Positions 10,226 through 19,500 of a DNA stretch of 64,000 nt are shown in pieces; position 1 is the first letter of the stretch; every line of letters begins with the position of its first letter. A model generated the notes under the pieces. That model did no database searches. It was not told the DNA's origin and worked only from the letters and a program-made list of their open reading frames with translations. The stretch is from Actinophytocola sp036402745. GTDB taxonomy: Bacteria > Actinomycetota > Actinomycetes > Mycobacteriales > Pseudonocardiaceae. The stretch spans positions 38,588 to 102,587 of the forward strand of contig NZ_DASWSJ010000078.1 in the NCBI RefSeq assembly GCF_036402745.1. Reading direction: 5' to 3'. The translations under genes and the position numbers were made by a program.

Positions 10226-11596
10226 GTGGACGTTCCTGACCGCTCTCCCGGCGGCGCCCTGCCCGCCGCGCTGAGCGCACCCGCCGGCCGGCCGGCCCAC
10301 CCGGCGATGCCGCCGCAGCCGGTGCGGGCCGCCGCGCCCGCGGCACCGCTCGTGCTCGGCGCGGCCGCCGCCCAGGCGCGGGCCCAGACCCTGGCCCGCC
10401 CGGCGCCGATGCCCATGCCGATGCCGGCACCCGAAGCGCTCACCCGGCCCCTCGGCGCGCCCCGCACCCCGCCGGCCCGCCCGCCGCGGCCCACGCTGCT
10501 CGCGACCACGGCACCCCGGCCCGCGCCGCCACGCACCAGCTGGGTCAAGGACTTCGCCCAGCACCTCAACGTCATCCAGGTCATCTGCTGGCAGGTCGCC
10601 GCGCTCGCGGTGGTCCTCACGGTCAACCAGCCCTGGCCGGTGCTCGCCGGCGCCTCGACCGGCGCGGCCCTGCTGATCGCGCTCACGACCGTGCGGATCG
10701 GCGGCCGCTGGCTCTACCAGCTCGCCGTGCTCGCCTGCGGCTACCTCACCCGCGGCCGGCGCCGCGACCTGCCGGAGACGAGCGGCAAGACCCCGGCCCT
10801 GCTCGGCCTTCTGGTGCCCGGCACGACCGTGCTGGCCACCGAGACGAGCCAGGGCCCGGCCATGACGGTCAGCCACCACGGCGGGCTCGCCGCACTGCTG
10901 CGCCCCACCGGCGTGCCGGGCGACCTGATCGGGCTGCTGCCGCTGCCGGCCGCGCTCCTCCCGGTCGGCGGCGACGGCACGGCCGGGCAGCCGCACCTGT
11001 TCGGCGTGCAGACCGTCTTCCACACCGGCGTCCGCCGCGACGGCCCGCCGAAGGTCTGGCTCGGCGTGCACGCCGTGCGGACCGTGGACTCCCCGCGCGA
11101 CGACGAGCTGGCGCTGGCCCTGCGCAACGCGATGCGCCGGGTCCGCCGCGCCGCCGCCCGCGCGGGGGTGCCCGCCGAGCCGCTGGCCGAGGAGGCCGGG
11201 TTCGCCGCCGTCGCCGGGCTCGCACACGTCACCGGCGGGCGCACCGAGGTCCGCGAGGACTGGCGGTTCTGGCGCACCGGCCCGGTCTGCCAGGCGGTCT
11301 TCGCCGTCGACGGCTTCGACACGCTCGCCGACTCCCAGGCCAGGCGCCTGGTCGGCAACCTCTTCGGCGTCACCGGCGGGGTCGCGGTGACCGTCACCCT
11401 CGGCGCCCGGACCGGCCGGACCGGCACCCGGGTCGCCGCGGTGCTGCGCCTGGCCGCCACCACCGAGGCCGCGGTCGAGGCCGCCCTCGCCGCCGTGACC
11501 GCCCGGGCCGTCCCGCCCGGCGTCCGGCTCGCCCGACTCGACGGCACGCATTCCTCCGGCGTCGCCGCCTCGCTTCCGATCGGAGTGTTCCTATGA
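10226..11596 (+). CDS. eccE: Type VII secretion protein EccE
   Basis: 456 residues. A Pro/Ala-rich cytoplasmic tail (1-105) precedes two membrane helices (about 115-165) and the EccE-type soluble domain (PGTTVLATETSQGPAMTVSHHGG onwards). EccE is the peripheral membrane component of ESX (type VII) secretion complexes. The GTG start has GGAGGT five bases upstream. It is the only core ESX membrane component in the window; eccB, eccC, eccD and mycP are not here. The next two genes overlap tightly, forming a three-gene operon. Confidence 0.85.
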   Translation: MDVPDRSPGGALPAALSAPAGRPAHPAMPPQPVRAAAPAAPLVLGAAAAQARAQTLARPAPMPMPMPAPEALTRPLGAPRTPPARPPRPTLLATTAPRPAPPRTSWVKDFAQHLNVIQVICWQVAALAVVLTVNQPWPVLAGASTGAALLIALTTVRIGGRWLYQLAVLACGYLTRGRRRDLPETSGKTPALLGLLVPGTTVLATETSQGPAMTVSHHGGLAALLRPTGVPGDLIGLLPLPAALLPVGGDGTAGQPHLFGVQTVFHTGVRRDGPPKVWLGVHAVRTVDSPRDDELALALRNAMRRVRRAAARAGVPAEPLAEEAGFAAVAGLAHVTGGRTEVREDWRFWRTGPVCQAVFAVDGFDTLADSQARRLVGNLFGVTGGVAVTVTLGARTGRTGTRVAAVLRLAATTEAAVEAALAAVTARAVPPGVRLARLDGTHSSGVAASLPIGVFL

Positions 11597-12291
11597 CCGC
11601 ACCAGCCACCGCCCGCCGGGTCAGCGTCCTGCCGGTCCGGCACGCCGCGCCCGGCGCGTCCTGCGCCGGGGTCGAGGCACTGCTCGCCGCCGCCACCCGC
11701 GAGGTGCTGGTGATGAGCCGCCAGGTGAGCGTCGGGCGCGACCCGATCGGCGGCGTCCGCCGCATCGACCACGAGAACGTACGCCGCGGCGTGCGCTACC
11801 GGGTCCTCGTCCCGGACTCGGCACGCACCGAGCCGGTGCTCGCGACCCGGCTCGGCACCCTGTCGCTGGCCGGCGCGGACACCCGCACGGTGGCCGAGGT
11901 GCCGACCGACGCGCTGGTGATCGACGGCTCGGTCGTGGTGCTGCCGGTGGACCGCAACGCGAGCGGCCCCACCACGGGCACCGCGGTGTTCCGGCTGCCC
12001 AGCGTGGTGACCACGACGACCGAGCTCTTCGAGCGGGTGTGGCTCTCCGCGGTGCCGCTCACCGCGTCCGACCTGCCGGACAGCGCCGACCTCGGCGCCC
12101 GGGAGCGGGAGCTGCTGTCGCTGCTGTCGGCCGGCAGCACGGACGAGTCCGCGGCCGCGCGCCTGGGCGTCTCGGTGCGGACGGTGCGCCGGATGGTGGC
12201 CGACATCATGAACCGGCTCGGCGCCCGCAGCCGGTTCCAGGCCGGCGTGAAGGCCGCCGACCGCGGCTGGCTGATGGAGCGAGCGGGATGA
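11593..12291 (+). CDS. LuxR-type HTH regulator in ESX operon
   Basis: 232 residues. The N-terminal part (about 1-155) has no recognised sensor but resembles the effector half of TrmB/PLD-like regulators (EALLAAATREVLVMSR). The C-terminal 60 residues form a LuxR/GerE helix-turn-helix: ARERELLSLLSAGSTDESAAARLGVSVRTVRRMVADIMNRLGARSRFQAG. It starts at an ATG overlapping the eccE stop and its own stop overlaps the next ATG. Position suggests control of its own ESX-associated operon. Confidence 0.82.
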   Translation: MTAPATARRVSVLPVRHAAPGASCAGVEALLAAATREVLVMSRQVSVGRDPIGGVRRIDHENVRRGVRYRVLVPDSARTEPVLATRLGTLSLAGADTRTVAEVPTDALVIDGSVVVLPVDRNASGPTTGTAVFRLPSVVTTTTELFERVWLSAVPLTASDLPDSADLGARERELLSLLSAGSTDESAAARLGVSVRTVRRMVADIMNRLGARSRFQAGVKAADRGWLMERAG

Positions 12292-13943
12292 CCATGACCA
12301 CTCCGCGCGTAGGGCGCACGCTCATGGTGGCGCCCGGCCAGCACGGCGCCTACGAGACGATCGGCGAGGCACTGCGCAACGCGCCGGACGGCGGCGTCAT
12401 CACGATCGCCGAGGGCACCTACGCGGAGACCTTCGAGCTGGCCGACCGCAAGCTGACCGTCCGCGCGGTGGACGGCGCGGCGGTCGTGCTGGACGGCACC
12501 GGCGGCGACTGGCCGGTGCTCGTCGTCCGTGGCGGATCGCTGACCCTGCAAGGCATCGAGGTCCGCGCGACCGCGGCCGCCATGCAGGCCGCCAACGTGG
12601 ACCTCACCGTCGAGCGCTGCACGTTCGGCGCCACGCTCGGCCCGGCCGTCGGGGTGCGCGACTGCCCCCGGTTCACCATCGCCCGGTGCACGGTCACCGG
12701 CGCCGCGCAGGGCATCGTCGTGGAGAGCTCGTCCGGCCGGGTCGACGACACCACGGTCACCGACATCGCCGGCGACGGCGTCGTGGTCGGCCTCGGCGCG
12801 GACCCGGAGCTGCGCAACCTCACGATCGCCGGCTGCGGGCTGCGGGGCGTGTACGTCTACCAGTACGCCCGCCCGGTCATCGAGGGCTGCGACATCTCCC
12901 GCACGTCCGGCGCGGGCGTCGAGGTCGCGCAGCAGAGCCGGCCCGCGGTGCGGCGCACCCGGGTGCACGACACGCAGGGCGTCGGCATCGCGTTCGGCCC
13001 GGGCTGCGCCGGCGAGGTCGAGGAGTGCCACCTGGACAACACCGCCGCGCCGGCCGTCTCGCTCGCCCCGGGCGCCACGCCGACCGTCGTCGAGCCGACC
13101 CGGCGGGCCGCCACCACCGGGGAGGCGGGCCTGGACGACCTGCTCGCCGACCTCGACGCGATGGTCGGGCTGCCCGGGGTGAAGGCCGAGGTGCACGCGC
13201 TGGTCGACGAGATCCAGGTCAACGAGTGGCGGCGCAGGGCCGGGCTCTCGATCGGCTCGGTCAGCCACCACCTGATCTTCGCGGGCGCCCCCGGCACCGG
13301 GAAGACGACCGTGGCCCGCACCTACGGCAAGATCCTCAAGGCCCTCGGCGTGCTCCCCCGCGGCCAGTTCCGCGAGGTGGCCCGGCGCGACCTGGTCGGC
13401 CAGTACATCGGCCACACCGCGGAGAAGACCTCGCTCGTGTTCGAGGAGGCCAAGGGCGGCGTGCTGTTCATCGACGAGGCCTACACACTGTCCCGCCAGG
13501 CCGGCTCCAGCGGTGACTTCGGCCAGGAGGCGATCGACACCCTGGTGAAGCTGATGGAGGACCACCGGGACGAGGTCGCGGTGATCGTCGCCGGCTACAC
13601 CTCGGAGATGACCGACTTCCTCGCGGCCAACCCCGGCCTCGCCTCCCGGTTCTCCAAAACCATCGAGTTCGAGAACTACACACCCGCCGACCTGCTCGCG
13701 ATCATCGGCCGCATGGTGACCGACGGCGACTACCTCGTGGCCGACGAGGCGGCCCCGGTGCTGCTCGAGCACTTCGGCCGCATCATCGCCGACCCGAACT
13801 TCGGCAACGCCCGCGACGCCCGGCGACTCTTCGAGGGCGCCCGCAAGGCGCAGTCCCAGCGGCTGCGCACGCTCGGCCGGATGCCCGACGTCACCGAGCT
13901 GCGGACGCTGACCGCCGAGGACGTCCGCGGCGCAAGCCTGTAA
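12288..13943 (+). CDS. Parallel beta-helix / AAA+ ATPase fusion, EccA/CbbX-like
   Basis: 551 residues. Residues 1-260 are right-handed beta-helix (PbH1) repeats such as GRVDDTTVTDIAGDGVVVGL and GCDISRTSGAGVEV. Residues 285-551 form an AAA+ module of the SpoVK/CbbX/EccA class: Walker A GAPGTGKTTVARTYGKIL, pore segment GQYIGHTAEKT, Walker B GVLFIDEAYTLS, sensor 1 VIVAGYTSEM and a C-terminal FGNARDARRLFE. EccA-type ATPases recognise ESX substrates, but there the N-terminal domain is TPR. Replacement by a beta-helix suggests a different client-binding mode. Co-translated with the HTH gene (ATGA). Confidence 0.88.
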   Translation: MTMTTPRVGRTLMVAPGQHGAYETIGEALRNAPDGGVITIAEGTYAETFELADRKLTVRAVDGAAVVLDGTGGDWPVLVVRGGSLTLQGIEVRATAAAMQAANVDLTVERCTFGATLGPAVGVRDCPRFTIARCTVTGAAQGIVVESSSGRVDDTTVTDIAGDGVVVGLGADPELRNLTIAGCGLRGVYVYQYARPVIEGCDISRTSGAGVEVAQQSRPAVRRTRVHDTQGVGIAFGPGCAGEVEECHLDNTAAPAVSLAPGATPTVVEPTRRAATTGEAGLDDLLADLDAMVGLPGVKAEVHALVDEIQVNEWRRRAGLSIGSVSHHLIFAGAPGTGKTTVARTYGKILKALGVLPRGQFREVARRDLVGQYIGHTAEKTSLVFEEAKGGVLFIDEAYTLSRQAGSSGDFGQEAIDTLVKLMEDHRDEVAVIVAGYTSEMTDFLAANPGLASRFSKTIEFENYTPADLLAIIGRMVTDGDYLVADEAAPVLLEHFGRIIADPNFGNARDARRLFEGARKAQSQRLRTLGRMPDVTELRTLTAEDVRGASL

Positions 13944-14007
13944 CCCGTGAGCGAGAGCGGCAGAGCGCGAGCGAACCATCAATGCTGCCACGGGAGTGGT
14001 CCCGACG

Positions 14008-14688
14008 GTGAGCACTACTGTCGGATTCGTGCGGGTACTGGTGATCGAGGACGACGACAACCTCCGCGTGGCGGTCACCACCTCGCTGCGGTCGGCCGGG
14101 TTCGCCGTGGACGCGGTGGCCGACCTGCCACCCGCGGACGAGGCGCTCGCGGTCAACGCCTACGACTGCGCGGTGTTCGACCGGATGCTGCCCAGCGGCG
14201 ACTCCCTTTATTACGTGCGGCACCGCCGGGCGGCGGGCCTGCCGGTGCCGGTCCTCTTCCTCACCGCGCGCGACGCCGTGACCGACCGGCTCGCGGGCCT
14301 GGAGTACGGCGACGACTACCTCGTCAAGCCGTTCGCCGTGGACGAGCTCGTGGCGCGGGTGCGGAGCCTGTGCCGCCGGGTGATCGCCGGCCGGCCGCCG
14401 GTGCTGCGTTGTGGCGACCTGGAGATCGACAGCGGCCGGCACCAGGTGCGCCGGGCCGGGGTGCTGATCACGTTGACCGCCAAGGAGTTCACCGTCCTCT
14501 CCGAGCTCGTCGCGCGGCAGGGCGCGGCCGCCCCCCGCACCGAGCTGATCGAGGAGGCGTGGGACCGGATGGCCGACCCGGCCTCGAACGTCCTCGATGT
14601 CCTGATCGCCCAGCTGCGCCGGAAACTGCGCCAGCCGCCGATGATCCACACCGTGCGCGGGGTCGGTTACCGGATCCTGCCGGCCTGA
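14008..14688 (+). CDS. Orphan OmpR/PhoB-family response regulator
   Basis: About 226 residues, starting at GTG 14008 (GGGAG about 11 bases upstream; GTG 13996 and GTG 14029 are alternatives). Receiver: VIEDDDNLR, phospho-acceptor Asp in CAVFDRMLPSGD, and Lys in DDYLVKPFAV. Winged helix ends HTVRGVGYRILPA. Compared with the regulator at 9334 and the family, one residue is missing just before DDYLVKPF (LEYG-DDY instead of xxxGxDDY). No kinase gene is adjacent. It follows the ESX operon by 64 bp. Confidence 0.88.
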   Translation: MSTTVGFVRVLVIEDDDNLRVAVTTSLRSAGFAVDAVADLPPADEALAVNAYDCAVFDRMLPSGDSLYYVRHRRAAGLPVPVLFLTARDAVTDRLAGLEYGDDYLVKPFAVDELVARVRSLCRRVIAGRPPVLRCGDLEIDSGRHQVRRAGVLITLTAKEFTVLSELVARQGAAAPRTELIEEAWDRMADPASNVLDVLIAQLRRKLRQPPMIHTVRGVGYRILPA

Positions 14689-14743
14689 CCGCGGCCGCGG
14701 CGCCCGGGACTAACCTGCATGCACACGAAGGGATCCCGGGGGG

Positions 14744-15214
14744 ATGATGCGACGCTTCGCATGGCTGCTCGTCACCGCGCTGGCCCTCATCCTGGCCGGC
14801 TGCAGCTCGCAGGTCCCCGGGCGGGCCGTGCCCGCGCGGGCCGGGTCCGCCGGCGGGGACCGCGGTCTGGTCGAGGCGTACTTCACCGACCTGAACGCGT
14901 CCGCCGACGAGGGTGTCGCGAGCCAGCGGGAGTTCCTGCGCCGCACCCAGCACCCGGACTTCGCCGACCGGCTGTGCGACCTCGGCAACCTCACGCTGCA
15001 CGTGGAGCCGGCCATGTCGACGTTCCGCGCGGACCCGAAGTGGGTGCCGCCGGAGTCGCCCGCGAGCCGGCACCCGCGCGGGACCGTCTACGTCCTCGGC
15101 GTGTCGGTCAGCGTCCGGCAGCAGGGCGCCCTGCTCGGTGAGCAGATCGGGTCACAGCGCGTGGTCGTGCTCGACGGAAAGGCCTACGGATTCTCGCCGT
15201 GTCCCACGGGGTGA
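14744..15214 (+). CDS. Small lipoprotein of unknown function
   Basis: 156 residues with a lipoprotein signal peptide (RRFAWLLVTALALILAGCSS; lipobox LAGC, Cys about 20). The mature part is short with two further Cys (LCDLGN, FSPCPTG), probably a disulfide, and resembles small NTF2-like secreted domains (GLVEAYFTDLNASADEG). A TAACCT hexamer lies about 28 bp before the start. Family not recognised. Single-gene unit between the orphan regulator and the diguanylate cyclase. Confidence 0.8.
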   Translation: MMRRFAWLLVTALALILAGCSSQVPGRAVPARAGSAGGDRGLVEAYFTDLNASADEGVASQREFLRRTQHPDFADRLCDLGNLTLHVEPAMSTFRADPKWVPPESPASRHPRGTVYVLGVSVSVRQQGALLGEQIGSQRVVVLDGKAYGFSPCPTG

Positions 15215-15296
15215 CGCCGCTGGAGATCATCCGTGCGCTCCGCTAAGTCACGGCGTGCGGCCGTCACTGGGTTGGAGCAGTGCGAGTTCCACCAGT

Positions 15297-15373
15297 AGGG
15301 GGAAATCGAAATCCGGGCGTCCCAACGCCTCAAGACCGCTCCCCCCTGGGACGAAGAGTCCTAGGTAGGGAGG
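15297..15373 (+). promoter_or_regulatory. Structured 5' leader of the diguanylate cyclase gene
   Basis: Between the lipoprotein stop and the GGDEF start lie 167 bp with several pairable segments. AGGGGGA (15297-15303) pairs with TCCCCCCT (15340-15347). Inside it GGCGT/ACGCC (15316-15320, 15325-15329) makes a 4-base-loop hairpin. CTGGGAC (15346-15352) pairs with GTCCTAG (15358-15364) around loop GAAGA. The C-run could alternatively pair with the Shine-Dalgarno segment AGGGAGG (15367-15373). That arrangement suits an RNA switch controlling translation. It does not match the c-di-GMP (GEMM) or c-di-AMP (ydaO) riboswitch consensus as I know them. Confidence 0.45.
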
Positions 15374-15381
15374 TGAGCGCG

Positions 15382-16338
15382 GTGGCCGTACTGGACCAGG
15401 GAGTGGCCCAGCCAGGACCTGCCCGGCGAGACCCGGCCCGGCACGACGGGGTCCGGAATGACGCCGCCTGGCGGGACCGGCGGATCAACGAGCCCACGGT
15501 ACCGATGCAGCACCCGGGTCGGCATCTCGAAGCCACGTCGGTCAACGGCCTGGTCAGCGACCGGGTGTCGCCCGAGGCGGCCGAGGACGCCACGAGCCTC
15601 GTCGAGCTGCACGAGACCATCGCCTCCCTGCTGGCTTCCCGCGGCGAGTGGCGCCAGGCCTACGAGCACCTGCGCCACGCGTTCGACATCGCCACCGCGG
15701 ACAAGACCATGCCGCCGCAGGTACCCCAGCAGTTCCGCCTGGAGGTCGCCCGGCTGCGCCGCGAGCACGCCGAGGCCCGCGAGCAGAGCATCCGCGACGC
15801 GCTCACCGCCAGCTACAACCGCCGCTACCTCGACCAGCGCCTGGTGGAGGTCCTCGCCGAGCAGCGCGGCGGCGGGTCCGACGGCATCGCCGTGGCCCTC
15901 GTCGACCTCGACTGGTTCAAGAGCGTCAACGACACCTTCGGCCACCTCGTGGGCGACCGGGTGCTCCAGCAGGTCGTCGAGCTGCTGCAGATCGGGCTGC
16001 CGGAGGGCGGGTTCTGCGCCCGCTACGGCGGCGAGGAGTTCGTGCTCCTGCTCCCCGGTGTCGACGGCGGCACCGCCACCACGGTGGCCGAGGCAGCCCG
16101 GGCACGCATCGAGGCATACCCGTGGTCCCAGCTCGTGCTGGGTCTGCGCATCACGGTGAGCATCGGCGTGGCACACCAGCCCGTCACCGGTGGGCGCGCG
16201 CTCACCAACCCTGAGCAGCAGCTCCGCAGTGCGGACGGACTGCTCTACACGGCCAAGCAATCGGGCCGCAACGCCGTCGCCTACCGTGTGGGCGGAGAGG
16301 TCCGGTTGTCCGGAGCCCCGGTCCGACGGCCACGCTGA
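15382..16338 (+). CDS. GGDEF-domain diguanylate cyclase
   Basis: About 318 residues, starting at GTG 15382, eight bases after GGGAGG; a frame-compatible GTG at 15373 is the alternative. Residues about 65-150 form a helical, TPR-like segment (SLLASRGEWRQAYEHLRHAFDIA). The cyclase domain follows: RDALTASYNRRYLDQRL, VDLDWFKSVNDTFGH, active-site loop RYGGEEF and VSIGVA, so an active c-di-GMP synthase is expected. The RxxD inhibitory site normally five residues before GGEEF is absent (PEGGFCARY). No membrane helix, so it is a soluble enzyme. Confidence 0.92.
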   Translation: MAVLDQGVAQPGPARRDPARHDGVRNDAAWRDRRINEPTVPMQHPGRHLEATSVNGLVSDRVSPEAAEDATSLVELHETIASLLASRGEWRQAYEHLRHAFDIATADKTMPPQVPQQFRLEVARLRREHAEAREQSIRDALTASYNRRYLDQRLVEVLAEQRGGGSDGIAVALVDLDWFKSVNDTFGHLVGDRVLQQVVELLQIGLPEGGFCARYGGEEFVLLLPGVDGGTATTVAEAARARIEAYPWSQLVLGLRITVSIGVAHQPVTGGRALTNPEQQLRSADGLLYTAKQSGRNAVAYRVGGEVRLSGAPVRRPR

Positions 16339-16385
16339 CGAAACCACTCGGCGGCAGTTCGATAACGTTTGGATCGTGGGTCCGA

Positions 16386-16401
16386 TAGCCCAATCGGGCT
16401 A
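16386..16401 (+). terminator. Hairpin after the diguanylate cyclase gene
   Basis: TAGCCC and GGGCTA pair perfectly around loop AATC, 47 bp after the GGDEF stop. There is no T-run, as is common for high-GC actinobacterial terminators. Confidence 0.5.
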
Positions 16402-16545
16402 GTGGCGTGGCCCCAACTGCGCACGGAAAGTGGCCAAAAACGGATCGGCAGTCGTCACGGGTGCCATCCATCCGTACTATCTGGGCGCGGAACGACACTG
16501 TGAGTCGGCAATCAAGCGCTGACTACAACGTCTTGGTTAAGAAAG

Positions 16546-16584
16546 CGGCACGACCCGTGCCGTAGCGCGAGTTGGCGCGAGTTG
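16546..16584 (+). promoter_or_regulatory. Leader hairpin and tandem 10-bp repeat before the LCP gene
   Basis: CGGCACG and CGTGCCG (16546-16552, 16556-16562) form a 7-bp stem with loop ACC. They are followed directly by two head-to-tail copies of GCGCGAGTTG (16565-16574, 16575-16584) and then the AAGGAG ribosome site. The rest of the 258-bp gap before the LCP gene holds only the upstream terminator and AT-richer sequence typical of a promoter. Confidence 0.45.
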
Positions 16585-16596
16585 GAAGGAGACCGG

Positions 16597-19500
16597 GTGC
16601 CCGACGATGAACGGCCAGGCGGCACCCACTCCTCCGCCGATGATTCGAACAGCTATGGCCGGCGACACCGCCGGGCCGAGGAGCCGTCCGAGCAGCCGCG
16701 CCGGCGTCGCCGGTCGATGGAGGACGCGCCGGGTGGGCTGAGCGTCGCCGACCTCGTCCAGCGCCACACCGGCTCCCGGCCGGACCTCACCCCCGTGTCG
16801 CCGCCGCCCCCCGCCGAGCCGCGCGGGCGCCGCACCACCCCGCCCGCCGCGCAGCCGCGGCGTCGCCCCGCCGAGGGCCAGCCGAACGGCCGCCCGAACG
16901 GCCACCGCCCCGGCGAGCCCGCCACCCCGCAGTGGCCCGACCAGCCGCGCGGCCGCCGCGCCGACGCGCCCGGTCACCGCGCCGCCGCGGACCCGCACAC
17001 CAGCCACGCCTTCCCCGAAGACCGCGCCGGCCACACCGCGACACCGGGCCACGGCGGGTTCCCCGAGGACCCGGGCGCGCACGCCTCCGGCCGCCGCGCC
17101 CTCCCGGACGATCGCCCCTCGGGCCGGCGCGCCCTGCCGGACGACCCCGCGGTCAGCGGCCGGCGGGCCCTGCCCGACACCCCCGCACCCGGCCGCCGCG
17201 CGCTGCCCGACGAGCCCGGCCGCGCCACCAGCCACCGCGCGTTCCCCGACGACCCGGCCGCCGGCCGGCGCGCCCTGCCGGACACACCCGGCCAGGCCAG
17301 CGCCCACCGGGCCTACCCCGACGCACCCGGCCAGACCAGCGGCCGCCAGGCCTACCCGGACGACGCACCCGGCCAGATCTCGGGCCGCCGGGCTGTCCCG
17401 GAGGCACCCGGCCAGGGCAGCGGCCGACGGGCCTTTCCCGAGGAGTCCGGCCGTCGCGCGCTCCCGGAGGCACCCGGCCAGACCAGCGCCCACCGCGCCT
17501 TCCCCGACGACCCGGGTCACGCTCCCGGCCACGCCTCGGGTCGCCGCGCCCTCCAGGACGGTCCGCCCGCGCAGGCCAACGGCCGCCGCGCGGTCCCCGA
17601 CGCACCCGGTCAGGCCAGCGTCCGGCGCGCCTTCCCCGAGGACCCCGCGGGCCGCCCGCCCGCCCCGGGTCCCGCCGGGTTCCCCGAGGACCCGGCCGCT
17701 CCGGGCCAGGCCAGCGGGCGCCGGCCGGTCCCGCAGCCCAACGGCAGACAGGCCCCGCCGAGCCGGCAACCGTCCGGTCCGCTGCCCGCGGGCCGGGAGT
17801 CGGCCCCCGGCGCCCGCCCGGGTAACGGTCATCCGGTCGGACCCCCGGCCGCCCCCCTGCCCGGCGACCCCGCCGGCCTGCCGAACGGCCGCCACCCCTC
17901 GGGGCCGCTGCCGCGCAACGGCCGGCCCGAGCCGGGCCAGGCCAGTCGGCATCCCTCGGTCCCGATCCCCGACGACCGGCCGTCGAACCCGGGCCGCCCC
18001 GGCGCGGTCCCCATCGCCGACGACGCGGCCATCCCGCCCGGACAGCGCAACCCCGGCTCGAAGCCGGCGATGAACCCGGCCGTCCCGCTGCCCCCGCCGC
18101 GCCGTCCCGAAGAGGACGCCATCTCGATGACCACCGAGATGGAGGCCATCGGCGAGGACGTGCAGAAGCGCCGCACCATCGACCACACGCTCGCCCGCTT
18201 CTCCGCGGTGCACGACGAGCTGCAGGCCGAGGAACGCGAGCGCAAGTCCAAGCGCCGCAAGCTCATGCCGTGGCAGCAGACCGACGACGAGCTGGACCGG
18301 CTCGACGAGATGGTCGGCATGCAGACCATCGCCGTGCCGCAGGCCGCGCCGGGCCCCGAGCCGGAGCTCGCGGAAATCATGGCCCCTGCCGGCGCCACCC
18401 GGCTGCAGGAGAAGAAGTCGCGCCGGCGCACCCGGTCCACGCTCGCCGTACGGGTGCTCGCCGCGGTCGCCGCCATCCTCGTGTTCGTCGCCACCGGCAT
18501 CGCCTGGGGCTTCAAGAGCTGGGTCGACGCCAGCTCGCAGCAGGTCGACGCGCTCGACCCCAACTCCGCGGCCATCCAGGACGCCGCCAAGCAGCGGGGG
18601 GACGAGAACTTCCTGCTCGTCGGGTCCGACACCCGCGCGGGTGCGGCCGCCGAGGAGGGTGTGGGCAACGCGAACGAGATCGTCGGCGCCCGCTCGGACA
18701 CCGTGATGATCGCGCACATCCCGGCCAACCGGCAGCGGGTCGTCGTCGTGTCCTTTCCGCGCGACCTCGAGGTCACCCGGCCGGCGTGCGAGGGCTGGGA
18801 CCCCAAGACCGGCGACTACACCGGGCACCAGAAACCGGCCGCGGAGCAGGTGAAGCTCAACACCGCCTACCAGGTCGGCGGCCCGAAGTGCGTCACCAAG
18901 CTCGTGCAGGAGCTGTCCGGGCTCGCGATCAACCACTTCGTCGGCATCGACTTCCACGGCTTCAAGGACATGGTCGACGCGGTGCGCGGCGTGCAGGTGT
19001 GCGTCGAGCGGCCGCTGAAGGACGACGTCCTCGGCACGGTCGTGCCGCAGGCGGGCAAGAACGTCACGCTCACCGGCAACCAGGCACTCAACTTCGTGCG
19101 TGCCAGGCACGTGCAGGGCGACCTCACCTCCGACTACGGCCGGATCAAGCGCCAGCAGCGGTTCCTGTCCTCGTTGCTGCGCAAGGCGATGTCGACCGAG
19201 GTGCTGCTGGATCCGGGCAAGCTCACCGGTTTCGTCAACGCGTTCTCCAAGTCGACCTTCGGCGACAACATCGGCGTGGACCAGCTGATGGTGCTCGGCC
19301 AGTCGATGCAGGGCATCGAGGCCGGCCGGGTCACGTTCATCACCGTGCCCACCGTCGGCGAGGCCAACGCGAACGGCAACGAGGACCTGGTGGTGGAGGA
19401 CAACAACGCGTTGTTCACCGCGATCCGCGAAGACAGCCCGCTGCCCGGCGAGGCGCCGGCGAAGCAGGTGCAGGCGGGACTGCGGCAGCAACCGGTCGAC

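Noticed and set aside
15297..15364. GEMM (c-di-GMP-I) or ydaO riboswitch before the GGDEF gene
   Set aside because: Stems are present, but the conserved core sequences of those classes are not seen, so only an unclassified leader is reported.
15361..16347. Minus-strand frame opposite the GGDEF gene
   Set aside because: The plus strand encodes a complete GGDEF domain with active-site motifs; the antisense frame has none.
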